DNA of 64,000 nt from Chromatocurvus sp046260765 (GTDB taxonomy: Bacteria; Pseudomonadota; Gammaproteobacteria; Pseudomonadales; Halieaceae), in the NCBI GenBank assembly GCA_046260765.1, contig JBHEOO010000018.1, forward strand, positions 1 to 64,000, read 5' to 3'. The notes beneath the pieces are model-generated. The model was not told the origin of the DNA. It was given only the letters and a program-made list of their open reading frames with translations, and did not search any database. Shown here piece by piece: positions 56,751 to 64,000 of this stretch. Within the stretch, counting starts at the first letter, position 1. Each line of letters starts with the position of its first letter. Made by a program: the position numbers and the translations under genes.

Positions 56751-57749
56751 GTGCTTGTACTTGTGTATGTGCTCGGCGTGGCGCTGGTGTTGTCCCCCTG
56801 GCTCCCGGGCAAGACGGATCAGGAAACGGATGACGCGCGCATTATCCTGCGGGCCGGACACACCTCAAATATCGATGAACCCTATCATCTGGGACTTCTG
56901 GCCTTTGCGCGAATGGTCGAAGAGCGCAGCGAGGGTCGTATAACGGTAGACATCTACCCGCTGTCGCAGCTGGGTCACGAACGCATGATGATCGAGGGCC
57001 TGCTGCTGGGAACGCTGGATATTGTCGTGACGGCGAATGGCTCTGCCACCAGCTTCGTGCCTCAGCTTGGCATCCTAGACCTGCCTTTTCTTTTTCGTGA
57101 TCGGGAGCACCTGTACGCCGTGCTGGATGGTGAGGTCGGCGCGGGGCTGCGCGAAGACGCCAGCGCACGCGGCTTTCGGATTCTCGGTTTTCTGGATGCC
57201 GGGGTGCGCCACATCATGACCCGCGAGGGCTCCATCGACTCCTTTGAAGACCTGCGCGGCCTGAAGGTTCGCACTATGCCAGTGCCTGCGCATCTGTCTT
57301 CGTTCAAGGCCTTCGACGCGCAGCCGGTGGCCATCGATTATGGAGAGATGTACGGGAGTCTGCAGACCGGGCTGATTGACGGTGCGGAGGCGGCGAATAC
57401 CAACTTCACGCGCCAGAAATTCTACGAGGTGGCCCCGAACTGGGCGCAGGTGGGCTGGATTATCCTGGTCGCCAACATGATGATGTCCGAGGTGGCGTTC
57501 AGCGCCTTGCCGCCCGAGCTGCAGCAGATCCTGCAGGAAGCCGGTGAGGAGGCCGCGCAGTATGAACGCCAGCTGTACCGCGACAGTGACGAGGCGATGC
57601 TTGCCACGATCATCGAGCATGGCGTGAATGTCACCTATCCCGACCCGGAGCCCTTCCGGGCGGCAGCGCAGCAGGTTTATCCGCAGTTCCTGCAGTCCCC
57701 TGATGCGCGTGCGCGGTTTCAGATGATCCAGCGCGCAGGCGGGCAATAG
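56751..57749 (+). CDS. TRAP transporter solute-binding protein (DctP type)
   Basis: This 332-residue periplasmic protein captures an organic acid or similar anion for the TRAP permease encoded next. A hydrophobic signal (LVLVYVLGVALVLSPWLP) precedes the DctP fold with GHTSNIDEPYHLGLLAFARM, VDIYPLSQLGHERMMIEGLL and the conserved substrate-contact region GLKVRTMPVPAHLSSFKAFD, including the Arg that binds a carboxylate, then EMYGSLQTGLIDGAEA. The GTG at 56751 follows an in-frame stop with no better start. The carboxylate-binding Arg suggests an acidic substrate; its identity is unknown. Confidence 0.92.
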   Translation: MLVLVYVLGVALVLSPWLPGKTDQETDDARIILRAGHTSNIDEPYHLGLLAFARMVEERSEGRITVDIYPLSQLGHERMMIEGLLLGTLDIVVTANGSATSFVPQLGILDLPFLFRDREHLYAVLDGEVGAGLREDASARGFRILGFLDAGVRHIMTREGSIDSFEDLRGLKVRTMPVPAHLSSFKAFDAQPVAIDYGEMYGSLQTGLIDGAEAANTNFTRQKFYEVAPNWAQVGWIILVANMMMSEVAFSALPPELQQILQEAGEEAAQYERQLYRDSDEAMLATIIEHGVNVTYPDPEPFRAAAQQVYPQFLQSPDARARFQMIQRAGGQ

Positions 57750-57750
57750 C

Positions 57751-58290
57751 GTGTCGGCACCCGCGCTGCTGGCGCGCTTAACGCGCTCAACGCTCCTGAC
57801 GCTCTTCATGTTAGCCGAGCGCATCGTCAGCGTGATTCGCCAGGTGGTATCTGCTCTGGTGATGGTCTTTTTTTCCTACATGCTGCTGGCCGTGCTGGTA
57901 CAGGTGGTCGGCCGCTATTTTGCCTTCTCGATAGACTGGGCCGCGGAAAGCGCAACGCTGGCGCAGGTGTGGATGGTATTGCTGGCCGCGGGCATCGCCA
58001 TGCGCGATAACCTGCATGTGCGCGTGGATGCGCTGATCAATCGCTTGCCGCCCGGGTTGGCCAGCATTCTCACGCTGCTGGTCAGCATGATCTGCCTGTG
58101 GTTTCTGTCGCTCACGATTATGGGCAGCCTGGCCCTGATCGAGGTGGGGCGTATCGCGGTCTCGCCGGTGCTGCGCCTGCCGATGTGGATTGCCTACCTG
58201 TGCCTGCCGCTGGGCCTGCTGTATTTCGCGCTGGAACTGATTCTTGCGCTGGTCGCGCCCTCGCTCAAGCGTAAGGGCAGCAGCGAGTGA
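57751..58290 (+). CDS. TRAP transporter small permease (DctQ type)
   Basis: This 179-residue membrane protein has four hydrophobic helices and the DctQ pattern (VLVQVVGRYFAFSIDWAAES, LAQVWMVLLAAGIAMRDNLH). It forms the fixed part of the sodium-driven TRAP transporter with the large permease. It starts one base after the solute-binding gene and overlaps the large-permease start by four bases (58287-58290), so all three are coupled. Confidence 0.92.
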   Translation: MSAPALLARLTRSTLLTLFMLAERIVSVIRQVVSALVMVFFSYMLLAVLVQVVGRYFAFSIDWAAESATLAQVWMVLLAAGIAMRDNLHVRVDALINRLPPGLASILTLLVSMICLWFLSLTIMGSLALIEVGRIAVSPVLRLPMWIAYLCLPLGLLYFALELILALVAPSLKRKGSSE

Positions 58291-59579
58291 TCCTTACGGG
58301 TATCCTCTTTCTCCTGCTGATTCTTCTCGGTGCGCCGATCGTATTCGCCCTGGGCGTCTCTGCGGCGGTCACTCTTCTCAGTCTTGATGTCCCGGTGAGC
58401 ATTATTGCCCAGCGGCTCTACGCCGGCCTCGACTCCTTCACCATCATGGCGATACCGTTTTTTATCCTTGCCGGTGTGATCATGGAGCGTGGCGGCATCG
58501 CGCGGCGGATCGTGGACTTTTCCGTTGCGCTGGTGGGGTGGGTGACCGGCAGCCTGCTGCTGGTCGCGTCCATCACCGGGATTGGCATGGCCGCGGTGTC
58601 CGGTTCAGGCGCTGCGTCCACCGCCGCTATCTCTTCCATAATGCTAGGGCAGATGCGCAGCCGCGGCTACAACATCGATTTTTCCGCAGGGCTGATCGCC
58701 GCGGCGGGCACGCTGGGTCCGGTGATTCCTCCGAGCGTCATGATGGTGGTGCTCGCCACGTCCACCAATATTTCCATCGGCCGTGCGTTTCTCGGCGGTA
58801 TCGTGCCGGGCTTGCTGATGGCCATTGCCATACTCGCGGCCGGCTACCTCTTTGCCCGCCGCGGCGGCGCGGCCTACCGGGAAACCCAGGCCTTTTCGCT
58901 GAGCCATCTGGGCAGAACCTTTGTCGCGGCGATTCCGGCCTTTGTTGTTCCCGTTGTGGTGGTCGGTGGCATCATCGGCGGACTGTTCACGCCCACCGAG
59001 GCCGCCGCCGTTGCGGTGCTGTGCGGGCTGGTGATTGCGCTGTATGTCTACCGCGAGGTCAGCCTCCGGGACGTGCCCGGAATGATTCTGTGGGCAGCCT
59101 CGCTGTCGGCGGCGGTGATGATGGTGATCGCCACAGCCAACGTGTTTTCCTGGCTGATCTCCTCGCAGAATGTGCCCGCCGCTATCGGCGCTGTCATGCA
59201 CCAGGCCACGGCGAGCCCGCTGGCGTTTCTGATATTGATGGCCATTCTGCTGGTGATTGTCGGCATGTTCATGGAGGGCATCTCCGCCATCATGGTGCTG
59301 GCGCCGGTGCTGCTGCCGATCGCCGTGAGCTTTGGCGTTGACCCGCTACACTTCGGGGTTCTGATGGTCATGAATCTGTCCCTGGGAATGATCACACCGC
59401 CCTATGGGATTACCCTGTATGTGGCGAGCAGCGTGGCAAACCGTTCGGTCATGCAGGTATCGCGGCAGCTGTGGCTGCCCCTGAGTCTGCTGCTGGGCAT
59501 TCTGCTGCTCACCACCTGCTTTCCTGCGCTGGTCACGGCCTTGCCCGACCTGCTGATCCCCATCGTCAAGCGCCAATGA
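58287..59579 (+). CDS. TRAP transporter large permease (DctM type)
   Basis: This 430-residue protein has about twelve helices and is the transporting subunit. Typical blocks are PFFILAGVIMERGGIARRIV, the conserved GSGAASTAAISSIM, LGPVIPPSVMMVVLA and GMITPPYGITLYVASSVANR. The GTG start is within the DctQ stop, and the stop at 59577-59579 overlaps a possible ATG of the next gene, which indicates one operon running into the catabolic genes. Substrate uptake would be sodium-dependent. Confidence 0.94.
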   Translation: MILTGILFLLLILLGAPIVFALGVSAAVTLLSLDVPVSIIAQRLYAGLDSFTIMAIPFFILAGVIMERGGIARRIVDFSVALVGWVTGSLLLVASITGIGMAAVSGSGAASTAAISSIMLGQMRSRGYNIDFSAGLIAAAGTLGPVIPPSVMMVVLATSTNISIGRAFLGGIVPGLLMAIAILAAGYLFARRGGAAYRETQAFSLSHLGRTFVAAIPAFVVPVVVVGGIIGGLFTPTEAAAVAVLCGLVIALYVYREVSLRDVPGMILWAASLSAAVMMVIATANVFSWLISSQNVPAAIGAVMHQATASPLAFLILMAILLVIVGMFMEGISAIMVLAPVLLPIAVSFGVDPLHFGVLMVMNLSLGMITPPYGITLYVASSVANRSVMQVSRQLWLPLSLLLGILLLTTCFPALVTALPDLLIPIVKRQ

Positions 59580-59593
59580 GGGAGTTCACTGGC

Positions 59594-60478
59594 ATGCATG
59601 CTTTCGCTGGAACCTACACGGTCATGATCACGCCGTTCACGCCGGACGGTCGGCATATCGAAGAGGCCGTCCTGCGGGATTTTGTGGATTGGCAGATTGA
59701 CCAGGGCATTGCCGGCCTGATCCCGCTGGGCAGTACCGGCGAGGTGCTGTCTCTGAGCGATGCGGAACGCCATCGTGTGGCGGAGGTGGTTATCCAGCAG
59801 GCCGCCGGGCGCGTCCCGGTGCTTGTCGGCGTCGGTGCCGAGAATCCGCTGGAGGTGCTGCGCCGCGGCCTGGACGCGCAGGAGCTCGGCGCGCATGGGC
59901 TGCTGGTCATTCCGCCATTTTATTGCACGCCAACGGAGGAAGAGATCTACCAGCACTATCGCTGTATCGGGGAGGGGCTTTCAATTCCCATCATGGTCTA
60001 CAACAATCCCGCCATTACCAATATTGATATGTCGCCGGCGCTGATTGCCCGGCTGGCAGAAATCCCGAACGTGGGCTACGTAAAGGAATCCACGCTGGAC
60101 GTGACCCGGGTGCGGGACATTGTGCGTCTGGCCGGCGACCGGCTGGGCGTGTTCGGCGGCGTGCTTGGCTTCGAGTCCTTCCTGAATGGTGCAAAGGGCT
60201 GGACAGCGGTGGGTGCCAATCTTCTCCCGGAAGACTTCCAGCAGATGTACCAGCATTGCGTTCTTGAGCGTGACGTGTCGGCGGCGCAGGCGCTTTATCG
60301 CCGGTTGCTGCCGGTCATCGAACTGGTCGGGCAGACCCGTTACGTCAGTGCCACCAAGATGGCATTGGACAGCATGGGCTGGCCGGTGGGTCCCCCACGC
60401 CTGCCGCGGCTGGCCAGCGCCGGTGCGGAGCGCGAGTGGGTGCGGCGTGTGGTCGCCGAACTGAATCTGAAGAGGTAG
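59594..60478 (+). CDS. dihydrodipicolinate synthase/N-acetylneuraminate lyase family protein
   Basis: This 294-residue Schiff-base enzyme belongs to the DHDPS/NAL family. It has the GSTGEVLSLSDAER loop, the catalytic Tyr in MVYNNPAITNID and the Schiff-base Lys in VGYVKESTLD. Within the family it could be an aldolase, a dehydratase or a deaminase. The start ATG at 59594 has GAGGGAG nine bases upstream and gives the usual N-terminus (AFAGTYTVMITPF); an ATG at 59576 overlapping the dctM stop is the alternative. Position inside a TRAP/hydantoinase operon argues against lysine biosynthesis. Confidence 0.9.
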   Translation: MHAFAGTYTVMITPFTPDGRHIEEAVLRDFVDWQIDQGIAGLIPLGSTGEVLSLSDAERHRVAEVVIQQAAGRVPVLVGVGAENPLEVLRRGLDAQELGAHGLLVIPPFYCTPTEEEIYQHYRCIGEGLSIPIMVYNNPAITNIDMSPALIARLAEIPNVGYVKESTLDVTRVRDIVRLAGDRLGVFGGVLGFESFLNGAKGWTAVGANLLPEDFQQMYQHCVLERDVSAAQALYRRLLPVIELVGQTRYVSATKMALDSMGWPVGPPRLPRLASAGAEREWVRRVVAELNLKR

Positions 60479-60483
60479 TGAAC

Positions 60484-61911
60484 ATGGCAGAGCTCGACCT
60501 GATCGTAAAGAATGCGCGCATCGCAACCGCGTCCGAGTCCTTTGACGGCGATATCGGTATCAAGGATGGAAGGATTGTGTTGCTGGGGCAGCTGGATTTT
60601 CCCGCGGCGCGGGTGATCGACGCCGGCGGTCGCCTGGTCACGCCCGGTGGCGTCGATGCGCACTGTCACCTGGACCAACCGTCCACGGATGGATCGGTAT
60701 CGGCGGATGATTTTCACAGCGGGTCGATTTCTGCCGCTTTCGGTGGCACGACGACAATCATCCCCTTTGCCCTGCAGATGAAGGGCAGCGGCGTGCGCGC
60801 CGCAGTGGAGGACTACCACGGCCGTGCGGCGGGCAAGGCGGTGGTCGACTACGCCTTCCACCTGATTATCTCCGACCCGACCCCCGCTGTGCTGCGCGAT
60901 GAGCTGCCGGCGCTGATCGGCGAGGGCTACTCGCACTTCAAGATCTACATGACCTATGCCGACATGAAGCTGAGCGACCGGCAGATTCTCGACGTGCTGG
61001 CGCTGGCCCGGCGCGAGGGCGCGCTGCCGATGATCCACGCGGAGAACGATGACTGCATTGCCTGGCTCACCGACCTGCTCGAGGAAGCGGGCAAGACGGC
61101 GCCGAAGTTTCACGCCGATTCGCGCCCGCAGATCGTCGAACGCGAGGCGGCGCACCGGGCGATCTCCCTCGCAGAACTGGTCGGCGTGCCGATGCTGATC
61201 GTGCATGTCTCCAGCAACGCGGCAATGACACAGATCCAGACTGCCCAGAATCGCGGCATCAACATCTATGCCGAAACCTGCCCGCAGTACCTGTTCCTGA
61301 CCGCCGACGATCTGGCAAAGCCGGGTTTCGAAGGCGCCAAATGCGTGTGCAGCCCACCCCCGCGCTCGGTCGAGGAGCAGGGGCATATCTGGCGAGGGCT
61401 GAAAACCGGCGTTTTTCAGGTGTTCTCGTCGGACCATTCGCCGTTCCGCTATGACGATCCCAGAGGCAAAAAAAATGCAGGCGAGAACGCGCCGTTCCGA
61501 TTGGTGCCCAACGGTGTGCCGGGTCTCGAGACGCGCCTGTCTCTGCTCATGTCCGAAGGCGTGATGACCGGGCGTATCGATATCCATCGCTTTGTCGAGC
61601 TCACGTCCACCAATCCCGCGAAGCTTTACGGGCTGTTCCCGCGCAAGGGGACGATTGCGCCCGGTGCAGACGCGGACCTGGTTATCTGGAACACAGAGCG
61701 CAGCTTCACGCTGGGTAACGACATGCTGCACCACAACGTCGATTACACTCCTTATGAGGGCATGCAGTTGAATGCCTGGCCCGAGCTGGTGATGTCCCGC
61801 GGCGAGGTCATTATCGAGAATGGCCAGTGTCACGGCACGCCGGGCCGCGGTGAGTTTCTGCCGTCGTCACGTTTTCACATTACCGAGTCCCGCAAAGGGG
61901 AGACCCTATGA
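60484..61911 (+). CDS. hydantoinase/dihydropyrimidinase-like amidohydrolase
   Basis: This 475-residue amidohydrolase opens cyclic amides such as hydantoins or dihydropyrimidines. The metal site is complete: DAHCHLDQP (H-x-H), the carbamylated Lys in SHFKIYMTYADMK, MIHAEND and IVHVSSNAAM (His ligands) and the Asp in FSSDHSPFRYDD. The C-terminus RGEVIIENGQCHGTPGRGEF is typical of dihydropyrimidinase. It starts five bases after the lyase stop and its own stop overlaps the following M20 gene by four bases (61908-61911). True substrate unknown; pyrimidine-pathway partners such as preA/preT are not seen. Confidence 0.93.
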   Translation: MAELDLIVKNARIATASESFDGDIGIKDGRIVLLGQLDFPAARVIDAGGRLVTPGGVDAHCHLDQPSTDGSVSADDFHSGSISAAFGGTTTIIPFALQMKGSGVRAAVEDYHGRAAGKAVVDYAFHLIISDPTPAVLRDELPALIGEGYSHFKIYMTYADMKLSDRQILDVLALARREGALPMIHAENDDCIAWLTDLLEEAGKTAPKFHADSRPQIVEREAAHRAISLAELVGVPMLIVHVSSNAAMTQIQTAQNRGINIYAETCPQYLFLTADDLAKPGFEGAKCVCSPPPRSVEEQGHIWRGLKTGVFQVFSSDHSPFRYDDPRGKKNAGENAPFRLVPNGVPGLETRLSLLMSEGVMTGRIDIHRFVELTSTNPAKLYGLFPRKGTIAPGADADLVIWNTERSFTLGNDMLHHNVDYTPYEGMQLNAWPELVMSRGEVIIENGQCHGTPGRGEFLPSSRFHITESRKGETL

Positions 61912-63071
61912 CCACCCAGGCCGATCCCATCGACGTGATTCTCGGCTATCTGCGTGACCTCGTTGCTATCCCCACGGCGTACCCCCCCGGCGATACCACT
62001 GACATGGCTGCCTATCTCAGTGATGTGCTGTCCGGTATGGGCTACGACACGCAGATTCATCGCTGTGAGCCCGGTCAGGATAACGTGGTAGCGAAACTCG
62101 GCAGCGGCTCGCCCAGCCTGGTGTTCAACGTGCATGTCGATACGGTGGATGCGGGGGATGTCTCGCTGTGGAACCCCCCGCCGCTGGAGGTCACGGAGAT
62201 CGACGGCACCGTGTACGGTCTTGGCGTGGCCAACTGCAAGGGCAGTGGCGCGGTGCAGCTGTGGCTGGCGCAGGAGATCGCGCGCCGCAAAGGCCCGGCA
62301 CAGGGTGAAGTGGTGTTTACCTTTGTCGCCGACGAGGAGAGCCTGGGTCCCAACGGCATGAAATTTCTCTGCGACAGCGGGGTGGTGAGGCCGGACATGC
62401 TGCTGCTTGGCGCGCCCACCGACAACACCGTGACCAACGCCGAGCGCGGCGTGCTGTGGGCCGAGCTCACCGCGCACGGCCGGCCCGCGCATGCCGGACA
62501 GCCCGAGGACGGGGATAACGCGATTCTACGGATGGTGCGAGTGCTCGACCGACTGGACCGCGAGATGTCGGAACAGCTGAAGACGCGTCGGGAAAACGGC
62601 ATGCAGTCCACCATGAACGTCGGTCTTGTGCAGGGCGGCAGGAACAACAATGTGGTTCCGAGCCGCTGTACGGCGCTGATCGATCGTCGGCTGCTGCCGT
62701 CGGAGACCGTCGGCGCAGCCTTTGAAGAGCTCCAGGCAATCGTGGAGTCCGTCGGCGAGCCAGCCGGGTCGGTAGAGGCCCGGCTGCTCCTTGGTACCAA
62801 CGGGTTTTCCTGCGGCACCGATCGACCGTTGATTGCAAACCTCATTGCTGCGATCGAGGCCGTGCGCGGTGAGCCGGCGCAGTTCTCCTCCGGCATCGGT
62901 GTCAGCGACGGCCGACACCTCGCCGATACCGGCATCGAGATCGTCAATTTCGGACCCGGTGTCGGTAGTGAGGGACACGCCAGCAACGAGTCGGTCACGC
63001 TGGCGTCGCTGCGCCAGAGCGCGGCCGTGTTGGAGCGCCTTTTTGCAACGCTGGTGGGTTACGCGAAGTAG
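61908..63071 (+). CDS. M20-family amidohydrolase (ArgE/DapE/ACY1-like)
   Basis: This 387-residue cytoplasmic enzyme has an intact di-metal site: VFNVHVDTVDAGD (H-x-D), GVANCKGSGA in place of the usual D-x-K/R-G segment, VADEESLGPNG with both glutamates, and the final GSEGHASNESVTL with His. In the cassette it could remove an N-carbamoyl or N-acyl group from the ring-opened product of the preceding hydantoinase. Sequence alone cannot tell. The NCKG at the bridging-ligand position (usually D-x-KG) is worth noting; an Asn or Cys could replace the bridging Asp. Its stop codon lies in the first unit of a 14-base tandem repeat. Confidence 0.88.
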   Translation: MTTQADPIDVILGYLRDLVAIPTAYPPGDTTDMAAYLSDVLSGMGYDTQIHRCEPGQDNVVAKLGSGSPSLVFNVHVDTVDAGDVSLWNPPPLEVTEIDGTVYGLGVANCKGSGAVQLWLAQEIARRKGPAQGEVVFTFVADEESLGPNGMKFLCDSGVVRPDMLLLGAPTDNTVTNAERGVLWAELTAHGRPAHAGQPEDGDNAILRMVRVLDRLDREMSEQLKTRRENGMQSTMNVGLVQGGRNNNVVPSRCTALIDRRLLPSETVGAAFEELQAIVESVGEPAGSVEARLLLGTNGFSCGTDRPLIANLIAAIEAVRGEPAQFSSGIGVSDGRHLADTGIEIVNFGPGVGSEGHASNESVTLASLRQSAAVLERLFATLVGYAK

Positions 63072-63121
63072 CTGGCCAGAAGTAGCTGAACAAAAGTAGC
63101 TGAACAAAAGTAGCTGACTAG
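63066..63121 (+). repeat. 14-base tandem repeat, four units
   Basis: Four AAGTAGCTG-beginning units start at 63066, 63080, 63094 and 63108; the middle two are identical (AAGTAGCTGAACAA). The first unit contains the TAG stop of the M20 gene. Because 14 is not a multiple of three, the repeated TAG stops all three forward frames. It fills most of the gap before the oxidoreductase gene. Confidence 0.85.
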
Positions 63122-63152
63122 ACTTAGCCAACGACAGGAACAGCACACAGCC

Positions 63153-64000
63153 ATGCCCCGCCTCCAGAGTTCCCGCTATATCGCCAGGGGCGCGCCATTG
63201 CGTTTCCAGATGGATGGCGAGTCGTTCACCGCGCTGCAGGGAGAAACGATTGCCGCAGCGCTGATCGCATCGGGCCACCTGAATTTCAAGCGCGACCGGC
63301 GGCATCAACCCCGGGGTTTTTCCTGCGGCATGGGGGTGTGCTTTGAGTGCGAAGTCTCGGTCGATGGCGCTGCGCCGACCCGGGCCTGTCTCACCAAAGT
63401 GCAGCCGGATATGCAGGTGCGCTCCGTGGATTATCGCAAGCTGCCACCGGATCCCGAATCGATATCCTCCGTAACGCGCGAGTCGATCGACTGTGAGGTA
63501 CTCGTGGTCGGTGCGGGACCCGCCGGGCTCAGTGCCGCGATCGCGCTCGCCGATGCCGGCATTGCGGTGACGCTGGTCGATGAGCGCGCGGAGCCCGGCG
63601 GACAGTTCTTCAAGCCGCTGGCCGCCTCTCAGCAGTTTGCCACCAGTCAACCCACAGATACCCAGTACCGCAACGGGGCAGCACTGACCCGCCGCCTGGC
63701 AGAGTCCGGTGTGCGCGTGATGGGCAGCACCACCCTCTGGGGTGTTTTTCAGCGGCAGCAGGGCGGCGTTGACGCGGGCTTCGCGGCCTCCGGCGTCAGC
63801 GGCGTCATCAGCGCCCGACAGATCGTTCTGGCCGCGGGGGCCTTCGAGCCGGTGCCGGCCTTTCCGGGCTGGACGCTGCCGGGGGTCATGACCACCGGTG
63901 CCGGCCAGGGTCTGGTGCGCTCTTACCGGGTCGCACCCGGTGACCGCGTGCTGATTGCCGGCAACGGTCCGCTCAACCTGCAGCTGGCCTGTGAGCTGCT
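63153..64000 (+). CDS. [2Fe-2S]/FAD oxidoreductase, sarcosine-oxidase-alpha-like (3' partial)
   Basis: The reading frame opens with an ATG at 63153 and runs past the window end (at least 282 residues). The N-terminal 95 residues form a [2Fe-2S] domain with FSCGMGVCFECEV and a later ACLTKV Cys. A Rossmann FAD domain follows (VLVVGAGPAGLSAAIALADA, LVDERAEPGGQFF) with a second dinucleotide site beginning at RVLIAGNGPLN. This layout matches the alpha/A subunits of heterotetrameric sarcosine oxidase, opine and hydroxyproline/proline-betaine dehydrogenases. It probably oxidises the amine released by the upstream hydrolases; a partner FAD subunit would be expected beyond the window. It is separated from the M20 gene only by the tandem repeat. 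Confidence 0.87.
   Translation, partial: MPRLQSSRYIARGAPLRFQMDGESFTALQGETIAAALIASGHLNFKRDRRHQPRGFSCGMGVCFECEVSVDGAAPTRACLTKVQPDMQVRSVDYRKLPPDPESISSVTRESIDCEVLVVGAGPAGLSAAIALADAGIAVTLVDERAEPGGQFFKPLAASQQFATSQPTDTQYRNGAALTRRLAESGVRVMGSTTLWGVFQRQQGGVDAGFAASGVSGVISARQIVLAAGAFEPVPAFPGWTLPGVMTTGAGQGLVRSYRVAPGDRVLIAGNGPLNLQLACEL

Overview
The window is about 64 kb of high-GC, densely coded DNA with no rRNA, tRNA, CRISPR array or insertion sequence that I can see. Gene content suggests an aerobic, heterotrophic, probably marine gammaproteobacterium: heme A synthase, a BetT-type osmolyte carrier, TonB-dependent receptor, phospholipase PldA, glycogen genes, tyrosine/phenylalanine catabolism and TRAP transport. 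I cannot name a genus. A run of ten Ns at 51459-51468, flanked on the left by a foreign-looking segment, shows that this is a scaffold, probably metagenome-derived.

Layout. 1-8.4 kb: acetoacetyl-CoA synthetase (5' end outside the window), ctaA, an amidase with an XRE-cupin regulator, a PAP2 phosphatase behind two Pho-box-like arrays, a glycosyltransferase-like protein and an MFS carrier. 8.5-15.4 kb: BetT-type carrier, a TonB-dependent receptor, and a TPR-sulfotransferase that starts 1 base after it. 15.4-21.7 kb: a MarR regulator and a three-gene export operon resembling type I secretion (ABC protein, HlyD, TolC) in which every catalytic motif of the ABC nucleotide-binding domain is altered; then an OmpA-like lipoprotein and a small periplasmic protein. 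21.8-34.1 kb: a beta-CASP nuclease and the glycogen/maltodextrin cluster glgX-glgP-glgC-pgm-glgA with divergent malQ; no branching enzyme is present. 34.2-47.2 kb: mixed housekeeping and envelope genes, including a broken nucleoside hydrolase, a symporter with no usable start codon downstream of a G7 tract, and an alpha/beta hydrolase fused to a membrane domain. 47.3-52.2 kb: an M20 peptidase, then Lrp, 4-hydroxyphenylpyruvate dioxygenase and an aromatic amino acid hydroxylase, which together make a phenylalanine/tyrosine-to-homogentisate module. 52.3-64 kb: a two-subunit molybdenum hydroxylase, a Tat-exported M20-like protein that has lost its catalytic glutamates, and a tightly packed cassette: TRAP transporter PQM, DHDPS-family lyase, hydantoinase-like amidohydrolase, M20 amidohydrolase and a [2Fe-2S]/FAD oxidoreductase cut by the window end. 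The cassette looks like an uptake-and-degradation pathway for an unidentified cyclic amide or ureide.

Small-scale structure includes a palindromic repeat in three copies (near 34.13, 46.64 and 48.77 kb), two of which supply the last residues and stop codon of unrelated genes; three short tandem arrays (13, 16 and 14 bp periods); and a shared small hairpin behind two convergent genes. The candidates most worth following are the ATPase-dead secretion operon, the TRAP-linked cassette, the degenerate M20 protein and the repeat that tails proteins.
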